Of a DNA stretch of 64,000 bases, positions 13,499-25,383 are shown in pieces (position 1 is the stretch's first letter; every line of letters begins with the position of its first letter). The notes beneath the pieces were generated by a model. That model was not told the DNA's origin. It saw nothing but the letters and a program-made list of their open reading frames with translations, and ran no database searches. A program made the translations under genes and the position numbers. The DNA comes from Parascedosporium putredinis (Eukaryota; Ascomycota; Sordariomycetes; Microascales; Microascaceae). The stretch lies in contig CASHTG010000005.1 of assembly GCA_949357655.1 (NCBI GenBank), positions 558,001-622,000 of the forward strand. The letters run 5' to 3'.

Positions 13499-14461
13499 GT
13501 ACTATGTTGTATCATCCGCACGCACGCCCTTTGCGTGATTGAATAATGCTTGGTGTACCATACGTACCTCCCCTCCTTATTTTCTCTTTCCCTCCCTTTC
13601 GCCGAGCGTAATATCCGGCAACCGGGGCCGGTTCTAGGAACTAAGAACTCAGCCTTATTTGCCTTCCTCCTGTGTTTTAAGTCGGTGCTTTTAATGGTCG
13701 TTCCCTTGCCCCCTCTCTTCCCCCACCTTGCTGCGCATCCATCCCCATCCCCCAACCCACCCACCAGAACCCACTCGACCCTTGTACTTGTACGTCTGTG
13801 GTCCGCTTGGCCTTGCATCCCCCTCCTCTTTCCCCCGGTTCGGGTTCCTCCTGGCTCCCATGCCTGACCCTCCTTGACAACGCATGTTGCCCCCATACGT
13901 GCTCTCCACAGCTCGCTCTCGGCGACAAAGTACTAAAAGGTGTTGATACCCTGCATATTTCCCCTTTCACAAGCTCGAACTCGTGTTCTTCCTGTTCTCC
14001 TTTTTTCCCTTTCCTCCTCTCCCCCTTGACTTGTTCCGAGAGGATCTGAAAGGACTGCATTGCAATACTCTGGAAACACTTGAACTCTCAAGAGACGCCT
14101 CCCTCGATACGAGTTTACTCCTTGACCGCTCCACCCTCCTCCCCTCCAGCCACCGTCTTCCGCCGAGTCTCCTCTCATCGGTCTTTCCTTCTCGGCCAAC
14201 ATCGGTACCCCGACGGCACTTTCCTCTCCACGAACGACGACGCCCTGGCTTCCTTGACTTCTCGTTCTTTGGAACTCCGCATTCGCACGCTGGCCAGCGC
14301 CTCGGTTGACCCAGCCTCCATCTATGATTACCCCCGCCGGACCGTCCTCCTCCCCATCCTCCATCCTCGGCCGAATAGTGACCGAATTCTACGGCTCTGA
14401 TCCTAGGGTTTGAACGGGCGCGCCCGGTAACGAAGAAAAAGAGACAGAGAGGAAGCAAGCC

Positions 14462-15638
14462 ATGGTCTTCTCCTGCTTCAGCCGTTAGCTTGTCTGAAGT
14501 AAGCCGTGTCGATTTTCCGACAAGAAGAAGAAGAAGTCTTCAACCCCCAAAACGCAGCGAACTGCTCGGCAAAACAGTGAAATATCTGTTGCCCAAATTT
14601 CTTTCTTTCTGCACGCAAAAATGCAGCGACAAAGAGCAAGAGGGTCAAGTTCTCGTCCTGCTCGGATGACGAGTATGATGGGTACATGACCTATCGACCC
14701 CTGTCTAATCTTCCCACGCCGCCCCCATCGCTGTCCTCAGCCGCCCAAAGTCCCAAGAATCCGTTGGAAGACGGAGAGCGCGTGAAACCGCAATATCTTG
14801 GTAAGTTTCCTTTTCCTCGTCCTCCGGGCCTCGATCCTTTGATCCCCTCGAGAGGGGCGTGAAGGCCAAGGGCCCGGTGGTCACTCTTGCGTGGATATCT
14901 TGAGACAGTTCACTAACGACGAGGACGAGCAGGGCCAGCTATCCATCTTGTCAACCTCATTCCCCGGCCGCCTCTCTCATGACGCCTTCTGTCCCCCTAG
15001 TTCAGGCGATTCTTAGTCGCACCAGCCTTCCCATCGAGTCCATTGCCCTGGCTGTATGCCTTCTTGACGCGCTGGACCACCGCTTTGCCTTGTCGTGGCG
15101 TCTATCTTGCCCGCTGTCTGGTGTGCAAGCGAATCTCACCGCCAACAAGCGTCACACTCTCCCGAGCAGCCCGGTTGAGCAGCAACTGCACATCGACTCT
15201 GTCCACCCCGAACTCATTATCCTCGCGGCGTTGACCATTGCCGTCAAGTTCCTTGACGATCCCCAGTCCTCCACGAGACACTACTGCTCTGCCTGGGGAG
15301 GAAATATCTGGTCGTTCGAACAGCTCAATACTACGGAACGGTGCATCATGGAGAATCTCAATTATCGGATAATGCCTTTCTGTGACGAGGACGTGCTCGA
15401 GGATGCGAAGGCGGATATGCAGTTTGCCATGCTACAGGGACCACACTACCATGCCGACATCTACGAAGACGAGGATCCGTATCAACCTGCCGAGGTGAAC
15501 GCATACCCCAGCCCGGATAGCTCTTCTCTGGACGAGAGCGTGGAGAGTTTGTGCGAGGAGACGATCAGTGACAAGTGCGGCAAAGCCATGGTGGGGCTTG
15601 GGCTCAGCTTGACGCCAGACGAGACGCCCCCATCGTAA
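14462..15638 (+). CDS. cyclin (fungal PCL/PHO80-like cyclin domain)
   Basis: The main exon, ending at the stop 15636-15638, carries a cyclin-box fold. It has the helix LPIESIALAVCLLDALD, then the block HPELIILAALTIAVKFLDD, the SAWGG motif, and the conserved N-T-x-E-R-C-I-M-E-N-L-N-Y-R-I run. These are hallmarks of fungal cyclins that bind Pho85-type or Cdc28-type kinases. The C-terminus is acidic and Ser-rich. Two introns fit: 14577-14626 (donor GTGAAA) and 14801-14904 (donor GTAAGT), joining a basic KRVKF segment and a proline-rich segment PTPPPS to the cyclin box. The first codons are uncertain. ATG at 14462 gives MVFSCFSR followed by a stop, and a lysine-rich stretch from about 14525 seems to be the next exon, but no standard splice joins them in frame. 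Which kinase it partners is not visible from the sequence. Confidence 0.8.
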
Positions 15639-16445
15639 ATAGATGCACACCGCTGGGGACGCACCTGCCTCTGCGGCCTGTCTACCTGCACCACTCTTTG
15701 TAGCTCTCCCCGATCTTCAGAGTGGGATTTGGTCCGTCGGTTTCCGAGAATCGCGGGCGGGTGAAACACTGCAGTCTTTTTCAACAAAAATCCACTCAAC
15801 TGACGAAGACGTTAGAGGAGTCATACCTGGCAAACGGGAGTTGCCAACCTTCATTTATCAGCGAGACCTGCTTCGAAATTTGTCTTGGACTTAGCGCCCC
15901 CTCTTGTTTTACAGGTGCATGCGATTGTTTGCTCTATGAAACCGGCCGCTTGGAGCATATTCCTCCTTTACTGATACCCCTGAGATACGAATTGGTTTTT
16001 CTTTTTCCTTTTTCTTTTTTTCCTTTTCCTTTATTTCTTAATCATGTCCGCCTGTTTTCCCCCAAGCATATTCATCGGCGAAGCAAGGAGTTATCATTGT
16101 TCAGGCGCTAGGAGAAGGGAGTCGAGGATATACAGGCTGTTTCTTTTCTATCCGAGGTGGTCTGCACTTTGACACACCGTCATAGTTGCCTCAGTATGTT
16201 AAAGGTAGCCTTCATCCGGAGTACAATCCGATGATCTGCTTTGGACGGCGGCTGGGTTGGAGGCGGCGAGGGGTTTCAGAATCAAGAAATCCTTGGTCGT
16301 TTCAGAGGCCGAGTAGGTCTTGTAGAAGACTTGCTTTTCTCGACCGCCCCCGAATTCTAGAAGGATGCTGGAGGAATCGATGAGCATTTTGAAGGGGGCG
16401 GTCCATAGCAAGCTGAGTTGAAGTTCTCTACACTGCAGTCTAGTC

Positions 16446-16466
16446 CCCGGGAAGAATAATCCCGGG
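16446..16466. repeat. inverted repeat, 7-bp arms
   Basis: CCCGGGA (16446-16452) and TCCCGGG (16460-16466) are perfect complements with a 7-base AT-rich loop. It lies 37 bp before the larger hairpin at 16503. It could be a local RNA hairpin or a binding dyad. Confidence 0.5.
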
Positions 16467-16502
16467 TCTAGGATGTGGAGTAAAAGACCAAACTTGGGAG
16501 CA

Positions 16503-16542
16503 TGTTGGCCCTCATCGCTCATCGAAGCGATGAGGGCCAACA
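16503..16542. repeat. perfect 17-bp hairpin
   Basis: The arm TGTTGGCCCTCATCGCT (16503-16519) is exactly reverse-complemented at 16526-16542, leaving a 6-base loop CATCGA. A perfect 17-bp stem is unlikely by chance in 64 kb. It lies about 870 bp after the cyclin stop codon and outside any recognised gene. Possible roles are a structured non-coding RNA, a terminal-repeat remnant, or a fold-back artefact; the sequence alone does not decide. Confidence 0.75.
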
Positions 16543-18144
16543 CTCCAATCGTGGCGATGGAGATGATTTCGGGCTCGGGAAACCTGGGCCTGCTCTCGTC
16601 TCCTCGCATCTCCAACCCCTCTCGTACAGTCTAATCCCTTGTGTTGTCTTCTTTTTTGTTTCCAATTTCGCCTTCGCCATACCTAAGGCGGTTTTCGAGG
16701 AGAAGCGTCGCGGCATTATTTTACTTCTATTTGGGCTCTCTTCGTGGCACACGCCGATTGTCCATGATTGTGGGCGGCGCCCATGGAGCAGAACGGGGTC
16801 CTTGTCTCTAGTACTAATAATACCCTTTGCAACTGCAGAGAATCAGTCTATAATCCATGGTTTTGAATCCTCTTTGTTAGTCTGACATCTACTGTCTGCT
16901 TTCAAGGTTGTTATTGCGTCCCAAGAGTGAGCTGGAAATTTTCCATATTAAAAGGTCCGATCGAGTGCATCGGTGGATATTCTCGCAGATCGGTTCAATG
17001 TTGTGTCTGGCAGAATGGCTGGTCGAGACCCAAGGTCTGTCCCACAGCCACACAGCCACCCCGCCCCAGCCTAAATTCTACAAGGGGGAAAGGGAGGGAA
17101 GAATGGGACAAAAATGGGACGAGGTCGTCCCTTTCCTTATGTGGCGTACGCCCCGCCCGCCTCCCATCACAGGTCGAGCTTTCCTGCCTGTCGAGTCGAC
17201 GCAGTTCACTCCCGACCGAGTCCCTTCACACCGGATAGAAGGGCCCCTCCCCGCTCCTTCTTCCCTGGGGAACAAAAGATTCGAAAAACAAACGAGAGAA
17301 ACAAAGACCATTTCAACCGGTCTTTCTCAAAACATCCTTGATCGATTGATATCGACGAGGGTCTCGTCTCGGCAACGCCAGCAAAGCTCCGCTGCCTTTA
17401 AGCTCGGGGTCCTTGCTCTTTATCTTCCCCCTTGTTAGAAATTGCCCTTCCCCCGATCATTTGATCTATCTAGTGCTGTCAATTTCCCTCCCCAGCGCAG
17501 CCAAATCTCGCGCTGTTCATCGTCACCCCACCAGCCACTGTCCCGGGCTCGAGCTTGCTCTCAACCCGCCTCGGATCCCTCCCCACCCCTCGCTCGGTTT
17601 CCTTGCCGGGATCATCGATCGTGCTGCGCATAAGGATTTCTCGCAAGGCTACAGTGGGAGCCTAGACAACCGAAACATCCATTGAGAAGAGAGCAATTTA
17701 TCTGTTGGCACGCACCACCTGGCCTCGGAAGCTTTGGTCGGCCGAGAAGCTGACGCTGGACCTTGAGCTTAGCCTTGAGCGACAGGCCATTTTATTTTTA
17801 AACTTCTTCCGCCTTCTCCATCTTGTCAAACCTTCAATCTCTTCTCCTTTCTATCCCTCCGACCTCCTCGGTCTACGAAACATTGGCCTGTTTCTCATCC
17901 CTAGATTTCTTTATCCACGCGTCGAACCCCTACCTGGCGCGCCCCCGTCCATCCCCTCAGACAAGCCGGACTTCTCGGGCGTCTTTGGACGTTTAACCAC
18001 GCCTTGCAACTTTTGAAATTCACGCAACCAACCGCACTCTTCTCACCCCCATCCCCCAACGACTACGTAGCTCCGACAAAAGGGAGAAGAAGTGACAGGT
18101 GCACCGATTCATCTCCTCTTGTACTATTCTTCACGCGCGCAACC

Positions 18145-19168
18145 ATGTCGAACGTCACGCCAGTGTCCGCAACCACTAAGGCTAATGCGCCTTATTCGAG
18201 GCGGGCGCCCAGTCCCCCGTTCATCCCCATCATCAGAAACAATCCAATGGACTTGAACCAGCAGCCAATGCGCATCGTCCCCACCTTTGATGGACTTGAC
18301 CCGGGCACTCTGACGGAGGAGGACCTGCAGATTATCACCAACAATGACGCCCAAATCGCCGACGACCGCTCTGCTATGTGGACCTATAAAATGCGTCATG
18401 AAGCGCAGCGTATCCTTGATTTTCTGTACCTAGGACCGCGCACCATTGTCAAGGACGCCCAATGGCTAAACGCCACTGGCATCACCATGATTGTACTCGC
18501 GCACGACGTGGGCTTCGGCCCGTTGCTCAAAAGCTTTGCAGAGAAGTGCACAGAAGGACTGGATATTGAGACCCTTCTCATCCCCGTAGCGTCATCCCAC
18601 GGTCTCACGAAGCTGTTTGACGACATAACGAGAGCCATCAACCGAAATCTCTTGTCCGTCTACCGCCAACAGGCCGAAGGCGCTGGCGACTCGCAGGGCA
18701 CAATGGCCATCAACTCGAGCAATGTGAAGAGGGGCAAGGTCCTTGTCACGTGTCAGACAGGTAACGACAGGGCGACAGTCATCGCCGCTGCCTATATCAT
18801 GTCGGTGTTTGGTGTAGGCATGGTAGATGCCGTCAATTTTATCACCTCACAACGCTTCTGCTCCAATTTCGACGAGGAGGCCAAGAGGGCTCTCTGCTCC
18901 TGGGAGGAGATTCTCGGCGCCAGAAAGGATGTACACCGAGCTCGAACCCCTGTCGGCAGCGAGCGTGGCGGAAGTGGTGCCGGCCTGGCGGGGCCCCCTC
19001 AGGCTTTGCGCCCCCTCCTCCGGTGGGAAGAAGAGGCGTATTGAGGATACGCGAGATGATGACGATATGGATATGGGAGACGCCTCGGTCGATGAGAATA
19101 TGGATTCTGACCGATACCTTGGGAGAAGTGCATTTGCGCCTTTTGTGGACATGAATCCCTCCCAGTGA
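18145..19168 (+). CDS. dual-specificity-phosphatase-like protein
   Basis: Begins at ATG 18145 after a CT-rich leader. The core reads AQRILDFLYLGPRTIVKD, which is the DSP entry strand and 'LYLG' block, and later VLVTCQTGNDRATVIAAAY, which aligns with the signature HCx2Gx2R. The cysteine, glycine and arginine of C-x5-R are kept, but the usual histidine before the cysteine is a threonine. Together with the loosely conserved general-acid region this leaves catalysis doubtful, so it may be a weak phosphatase or a STYX-type binding protein. The C-terminus changes frame between about 18990 and 19025. Two single missing bases (GGGG at 18990 and GG at 19022) join the core to the tail GKKRRIEDTRDDDDMDMGD, a basic then acidic nuclear-protein-like end, with stop at 19166-19168. 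Without them the first frame stops at 19044. No intron is needed. Substrate unknown. Confidence 0.8.
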
Positions 19169-20040
19169 AGTGGTGTGAACTTCACGTCCAGCATTGTGCC
19201 TTCTCCCCTTCCACTTCTCGCTCGATAGTGCACCTCTGCCTACCGCGCCTCCCCTTACCTGGCAGGCACGCCCTGCTCCTTTTTCTTCTCCCCCTTGATT
19301 CTTATCCTTTTTCTTATTTTTTGGTTTATTTCTTTTGATCCGCCGCGATTTGGATTCTGCTTTCGTGCGTTTGTATGATAAACAATGACGGCGTTTGATT
19401 GGGGAAGCGATACCCTATGTTCAATCCATTTTTATACCGGGGATAAGGCATCTAGCGCTAGGGAAATGCATAGAGTACAGATGCGCAAGAACATGAGGTT
19501 TATAAATATATACACAACGAGCGCCAAGTTCTCCTTCAAACTCTGCCTTCGAGCTCCTTGAACGTTTCGGCGCTATGGATATTCGTCCGACGAGTTTGCG
19601 GAAACTGCCATGTTTGGCAAACCTCACCCTTCTAAAACTCCAGGTCGTTCCTTCCCGAAATACTCCTCCAAGTGTGATCTCTATGAGTAATAGATGCTGA
19701 GCTCATCTTCCTCCGGGCCTCACTTGGTTCCTACCCTTTTCTTCCCACGCAGATTCTCTCCCTAAGGAATCCTATCAAACGACTATTTTCATTCAATTTG
19801 CCTCTAGGCCTGGATGTTTGACAAACCACAATCAAGGAAGGAAGTCTATCGCTACACACTGGTATGCCCCCTAGTTCTCGTTTATCTGGTTTTACGCACA
19901 TGGCCTCTTATCCCATCATTGCTCCCTTCCCTCTCCTCAATCAGAAACCTTGGGAGAGTGGTCTCCTCGCTGCCTTGGGTTAATCTTTATCTATAGACAC
20001 AAGACAGGGTATTCTTGAAGACCCTATTCAACTATCGCCT
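19169..20040. other. intergenic region upstream of DCL1
   Basis: About 870 bp. The first half holds the 3' end of the phosphatase-like gene, with T-rich tracts at 19280-19340. The second half should contain the DCL1 promoter. No coding-like sequence or repeat was seen. Confidence 0.5.
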
Positions 20041-23000
20041 ATGGTGTCGCCGCGGCGGGACGATGAGGGCGACCTCATCGACTTGGATTCGGGTATAGAG
20101 TCAAGGGGTTTATTGACGCAAGACCCTCGCCCTATCAACGAGGCCTCGTCGTGCGAGTGCAATATTAACGCAGAAAAGAGAGGCGGTTCTTCCGAGGCAC
20201 GAGGGTAAAGAGTCCGCTACGACGAACCCGCTCCCTGACGCTGCTATTCATGACCGCTCTCCCTCTCCAGATGAAGATTATTTTGACTTTTTGCACTTCG
20301 TCTCGATGTCAAGGTGCCTCAGCATTTGCCACAGAACTCCGACCTCGCGATGAGGAAGAGCACCATCCTATCATCATCGGCGGCCAACGCGACCACCGTT
20401 TCAACGCGCGCATCAGATCCTGCTTCTCACTTCAAAGGCAAAGATATCACTGACGACGCTGCTGCAAGGGACTCGGACGATGCCGGCGATGAAGCTAAGG
20501 CATTCTCAGGAGATAATGAGGACAAGTATCGCCTCACTTCTGCACCAGCTCCTCCAGCAAGAAAGATTTCTGAACGCAAGAGGATCGACGCGGCAACTTT
20601 TGAGACGTGGCTGCAGAAGGAAGAAAATTCCAAAACCGTGAAGAAGCAGCGCATGGAAGTTCGGGAACGAGCTGGAAGAGGACCAAAGGTGACGACCGCT
20701 TGACGACGGCCGCACTGGTGAAGCTTGGTCAGAGTCAGAGGATCGTGGATTCGCCAAGAGAATACCAGGTTGAGTTGTTCGAAAAGGCCAGGGAAACGAA
20801 CACCATTATTGTGCTTGATACTGGTATGACGGATGCTCGGAACCGCATATATATCCCTTGATGCTGACTACGCTGGGTAGGGTCCGGAAAGACACTCATT
20901 GCGATGCTCCTCTTGAGACATACGATCGAGCGAGAGCTGGAACGCAGAGCAGCCGAACTGGCACCCAAGATATCTTGCTTCGTCGTGAGTACCTCCTACA
21001 TTTTGCGTGGGTCCGGGTTCTGTCTGTCAGTCTAAGCTAATCTCTCCTACAGGTGGACAAGGTGGCCTTGGTGGATCAACAGTGGTCCGCTCTGGTTGCC
21101 AATCTCCCTTACCCTGTAGCCCGCTTGTTTGGCAGGGAGCTCGAGGGCAAATGGACCGCTCAGTTCTGGAGAAAGACTTTTGAGGAGAATAAAGTCATTG
21201 TTTGTACGGCCGCCGTACTTCAAAGGGCCCTTTCCCATTCCTTTATATCTATGAAACAGATCAATCTGCTTATCATAGACGAGGCCCACCACGCAAAGAA
21301 GAACCACCCTTATGCCCGTATCGTCATAGATTATTATCTCAGGGAAAAGGATTTGCAAGATAGGCCTCGCATACTCGGAATGACGGCCTCCCCTGTGGAT
21401 GGAAAGGCTGACATCCTTGCCTCGGCCAAGCACCTAGAGTCCCTTCTTCAGAGCAAGATTGCCACAGTATCTTCAGGTAGGCTGGGGGACGAGATGGGCA
21501 TCAAAGTCCACGAGGAAGTCGTTCAAGAGTATAAGAAACTGGAGAAACGCTACGATACCAGACTCTCTCAAAGCCTGAAACCCCTAATCAAATGGAACCC
21601 CATGTTCCAGAAGCACGCCGCCTTTTCGACTCTGTGCACCTACGATCTCGGTCCCTGGTGTACAGATCGGTTTTGGAAGCGGTGTTTTGGAGACGGCGAG
21701 ATGGGCCAACTCTTGGCTAAGGCGGAGGCGGTGGCCCAACAAACGTATGGCCAGATCCCATTCCTTCCGGAGGGCAAGGATGCGGTCGGGGTCATTCACG
21801 AACTCCGCGAGATCGTCCGGGATTCACCCCTGCCGCCTCTGAAGAAGACTGCGCTGGATCTCTCGTACAAAGTCCTTCGGCTTCTCACAACTTTGGAGGA
21901 CTACTTCGCGAAGCCTAGCGACCACAAATGCATCATTTTTACGGAGAGGCGACGTACGGCGGTGATGCTCGCGGATGTATGCGAGCAGCTGAGAGATCTC
22001 TTCCCGGCCCTACAGGTGGGATTTCTAGTAAGTTGTGAAAACAAAGCCCACCCCGCCTGTAAAGGATGAAAAAGAATGCTATCTAAATGGTGAATAATAT
22101 TCTAACATTTTAATCGTAGGTAGGGGCCGGCGCCGACCTGAACCTAGCAGGTATGACGTACCATGAGGCCGTGTGCACGATTCACAAATTCAAGACCGGC
22201 GAGATCAACTGCCTATTTGCAAGTTCTATTGCGGAGGAGGGCATTGACATCCCTGACTGCGACATAATAATCCGCTTTGACTTGTGCAACTCCATGATTC
22301 AGTACATACAATCAAGGGGTCGGGCCCGACATCAAGAGTCCAAGTTTATCAACATGGTAGAGGAGTCCAACCACGCTCATTTGGTCAAGCTCAAGCAAAT
22401 CTCGCGCGATACCCGCATCCTTCGCGACTTTTGCTCCAAGCTTCCAGAAAGCCGCCGCCTAGACATGGGGCCGGATCGTACGGCCAATTGGAAAAGCGAC
22501 TCGGGGTTCGAGTCGTTTACGGTGGAGGAGACGGGGGCCACCCTGACGTTTACGCAGAGTCTTGTGGTCCTGGATTCATTCGCCGCCAGCTTCCAGGAGC
22601 CCGGCGGTCCTATTATCACTCCTCAGTACGCGGTGATGAAGAATGGAAATGTCTGGGTTGCCCAGGTAAATCTACCTGAGAATTTGCCCATCCAGTACAA
22701 GAGGGGACGCGAGCAGAATAGCAAGCAGGCGGCCAAGTGCTCGGCGGCGTTTGAGATGTGTCTTGACCTGATCAAGAGGCAGTTCATCGATGGCCACCTG
22801 CAGCCGTACATGAAAAAGAGGCTTCCTGCGATGAGGAACGCTCGCCTGGCCGTGAGCGCGAATAAGACGGCCCAGTACAACATGCGACTCAAACCTAGCC
22901 TATGGGATAAGCTGGGCCGACCGAAGAGGCTCTACGGAGTCGCTTTGACGTTGGAGACGCCGGCAGCTGTCGGTCGGGGGAGCTGTCCCCTGATTCTCCT

Positions 23001-25383
23001 CTCACGGTGGAAGCTCCCTGACTTGCCAGATGTTCCCCTGTTCTTCGGAGCCGGAAAGAAGTCGGTGGCGCAGATGATTCCGCTCAAGGGATCCTATGGG
23101 CTTTCTAAGCCTCATTCCGACAGGGACCTAGAGGAGTTAGTTAACTTTACTCTCAGAATCTTCAAGGACGTGTTCAACAAGGCGTTTGATGCGACGGCGA
23201 AGGAAATGCCGTATCTTCTTGCGCCGAGCCGCTTCTCACACGCATCGGTCTACTACCTCGAGCCGCATATTCGCGACACCATCAACTGGGGGTGATTCAA
23301 ACTGTTGCGGAGAATAAAAAGTTTGAACTTAAAAAGGGGAGCGACCCGGGGATGTTTTATGATGAACGTTACATCACGGATCCGTACTGCGGGTCGCGGT
23401 CGTTTTACTCCATTCGATACCGGCCGGATCTTGCGCCGTCCGACCCGATTCCAGAGGGTGTGCCGCCCCGAAGATACGAAAATGGGACTCGTACGAGCAC
23501 AATATCAAGGAATGGAGTATCAGTCTCTGGTCGCGTACCAGGGACTCGATCAAGTGGAAGATGGATCAGCCGGTGGTGGAGGTGGAATTGGTGTCGCTCC
23601 GTCGAAACATGCTCGATGACTTTGAGGATGACGACAAGCCCGTTGTTTGCTATGTTATCATGCAACCGCTGCAAGTATCCGCGGTAAGTAGCTACGCCCT
23701 TTTCACGAGTCAAAACACCATGCAGGATATCTCTGACAGTTTTGTTTCTAAACGTGACAGCTCCCGGTAACCGTGGTTTCAATGGCCTTTGCATTTCCCG
23801 CCTTGATGCACAGGATCGATTCAGTCCTCATTGCACTAGAGGCGGGGAGCAAGTTAGGGCTTCAGATCTGGCCGGATCTAGCGTTGGAAGCCGTCACCAA
23901 GGACAGCAACAATTCGGAGGAGAATGGAGAGGAGCAGGTGATCTTCCAAACGGGGATGGGGAAAACTACGAACGGCTCGAGTTTCTCGGGGACGCGTTCC
24001 TCAAGATGGCGACGAGCATCGCGCTCTTCACGCAGTGCCCGGACAAAGACGAGTTTGCGTACCACGTGGAGCGGATGCTCCTGATATGCAATAAGAACAT
24101 GTTCAACACGGCGGTGGACATGGGGCTTCAAGAATACGTGAGATCCAAGTCCTTCAACCGGAGGACGTGGTACCCGACGGGTCTACGGCTCCTCAAGGGG
24201 AAAGCCGGGCTAGTTACAGACGGACACGCGCTGTCAGATAAGTCAATCGCGGACGTGTGTGAAGCCTTCATCGGAGCGGCGTACCTCTCGTCCGTGAAAA
24301 AGCGGCCAGGGAAGGGTGGCACATGGGAGCCGAACTTTGACATGGCGGTGAAGGCTGTCACGGCGGTGGTCAAGAACAAGAGACACAAGATGGAACAGTG
24401 GAGCGACTATTACGCGGCTTACACGATGCCAGACTGGCAGGCAGCAGAGCCGACGCCGACGCAGGTGGAGGGGGCTAAGATGGTGGGAGCCAAGGTCGGG
24501 TACGAGTTTCGGTACCCGGCGCTGCTACGGAGTGCGTTCAAGCACCCGTCGTACCCGTACGAGAAGATCCCCAACTACCAGCGACTCGAATTCCTCGGGG
24601 ATGCGATGCTGGACATGGTGTGCGTGGACTTTTGTTTGGGCGGTTCCCGGAGGCGGATCCGCAGTGGCTGACGGAGCACAAGATGGCCATGGTGTCGAAC
24701 CAGTTCTTGGGGTGCTTGTGTGTGGAGCTGGGACTGCATCGGCACATGCTCTCGATTCACGCGGCGCTCCAGAGCAGCATCCAGACCTACGTCGAGGAGC
24801 TGGAGAAAGCGCAGCAGAAACACACGGCAGCTACGGGCGGGGAGCAGGGACGAGACCGCAGCTTCTGGCTGGAGGCGCCACACCCGCCCAAGTGCCTCCC
24901 GGACATGGTGGAAGCGTACGTCGGAGCAGCGTTTGTGGATTCCGGGTACGACTACGGAACGGTGCAGGAGTTCTTTGAGCGACACGTGCGGCCGTACTTT
25001 GAGGACATGACGCTCTACGACTCGTTTGCCAACCGGCACCCGGTGACGTACATGGCGTCGCGGCTGGCGCGGGAGTACGGATGCAAGGAGTGGCGGGTGC
25101 TCGTGCGGGAGGACGCACCGGACGCGGAGGAGGCCGGGGCCGGGTGCGTGACGGGCACGGAGATGGCGGCCGGGGTTCTCGTGCACGGAAAAGTGTTTGC
25201 CGCAGCGCGAGGGGCGCGAGCGGGCGTCACGCCAAGATGGCGGCGGCGCGAGCGGCGCTGGAGGCTTTGGACGAGGTGGGGAGGGAGGAGTTTAGAGCTC
25301 GGTTCGGGTGCGATTGTCGTCTGGAGGGTGGCGAGGTGAGAGGGGATGCGGTGGCGACGGGGGAGAATGGCACGGCTGCGTGA
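20041..25383 (+). CDS. dcl1: Dicer-like protein 1 (DCL1)
   Basis: Cuts double-stranded RNA into small RNAs for fungal RNA silencing. Order of domains: acidic N-terminus; DExD helicase with Walker A DTGSGKT (spliced at 20823/20881), IIDEAHHAKKNHPYAR and GMTASP; helicase C-domain with SRGRARHQES; Dicer dimerisation domain; RNase IIIa (YERLEFLGDAFL, SIADVCEAFIGAAY); RNase IIIb (YQRLEFLGDAMLDMV, CLPDMVEAYVGAAF); C-terminal dsRNA-binding-like segment ending FGCDC. Introns: 20824-20880, 20985-21052, 22028-22119, 23684-23760. All acidic residues of both RNase III signatures are present. The reading frame breaks at about 20685, 23288, 23479, 23962, 24630 and 25211, each repaired by one added base in a run (AAA, GGGGG, AAAA, AAAA, TTTT, GGGG). 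The N-terminus (20041-20310) also lies in more than one frame, so the start is less sure. I favour DCL1 over DCL2 because of the length, near 1,650 residues, and the C-terminal tail. Confidence 0.93.

Larger units (their letters stand above)
2784..14461. other. long gene-poor interval
   Basis: About 11.7 kb in which I find no protein with recognisable motifs, no plausible exon chain and no RNA gene. Open frames up to about 210 codons exist but consist of Ser/Pro/Leu/Arg-rich text typical of random reading. Base composition is close to that of the rest of the window, so it does not look like AT-rich RIP-mutated repeat DNA. It holds A16 (3813-3828) and A18 (8664-8681) tracts, pyrimidine-rich stretches, CT and CA microsatellites (13250-13500) and a short inverted repeat (4701-4728). 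It may contain long untranslated leaders or non-coding transcripts, but nothing in the sequence proves that. Confidence 0.5.
15639..18144. other. intergenic region between the cyclin and phosphatase-like genes
   Basis: About 2.5 kb without a convincing gene. The first part, with T/C-rich tracts near 16000, fits the cyclin 3' end. Two hairpins lie at 16446-16466 and 16503-16542. The distal kilobase (17400-18144) is rich in CCTCC, CTTC and TTTC tracts, as in long fungal 5' leaders, and probably belongs to the gene starting at 18145. An open frame of 176 codons at 16908-17438 has no protein-like character. Confidence 0.5.

Noticed and set aside
16908..17438. 176-codon open frame
   Set aside because: No recognisable motif, lies in the likely leader of the phosphatase-like gene.
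20207..20270. Intron GTAAAG...CCAG in the DCL1 N-terminus
   Set aside because: The splice gives an immediate TGA; reading through in a shifted frame gives protein-like acidic text, so a base error is preferred, though this part stays unsure.
24575..25186. 203-codon frame antisense to the DCL1 RNase IIIb region
   Set aside because: Shadow of a GC-biased coding strand: His/Arg/Pro-rich text mirrors the real gene.
20041..25383. DCL1 as a pseudogene
   Set aside because: All catalytic motifs are preserved and breaks share one sign with those in housekeeping genes, so assembly error is the simpler reading.
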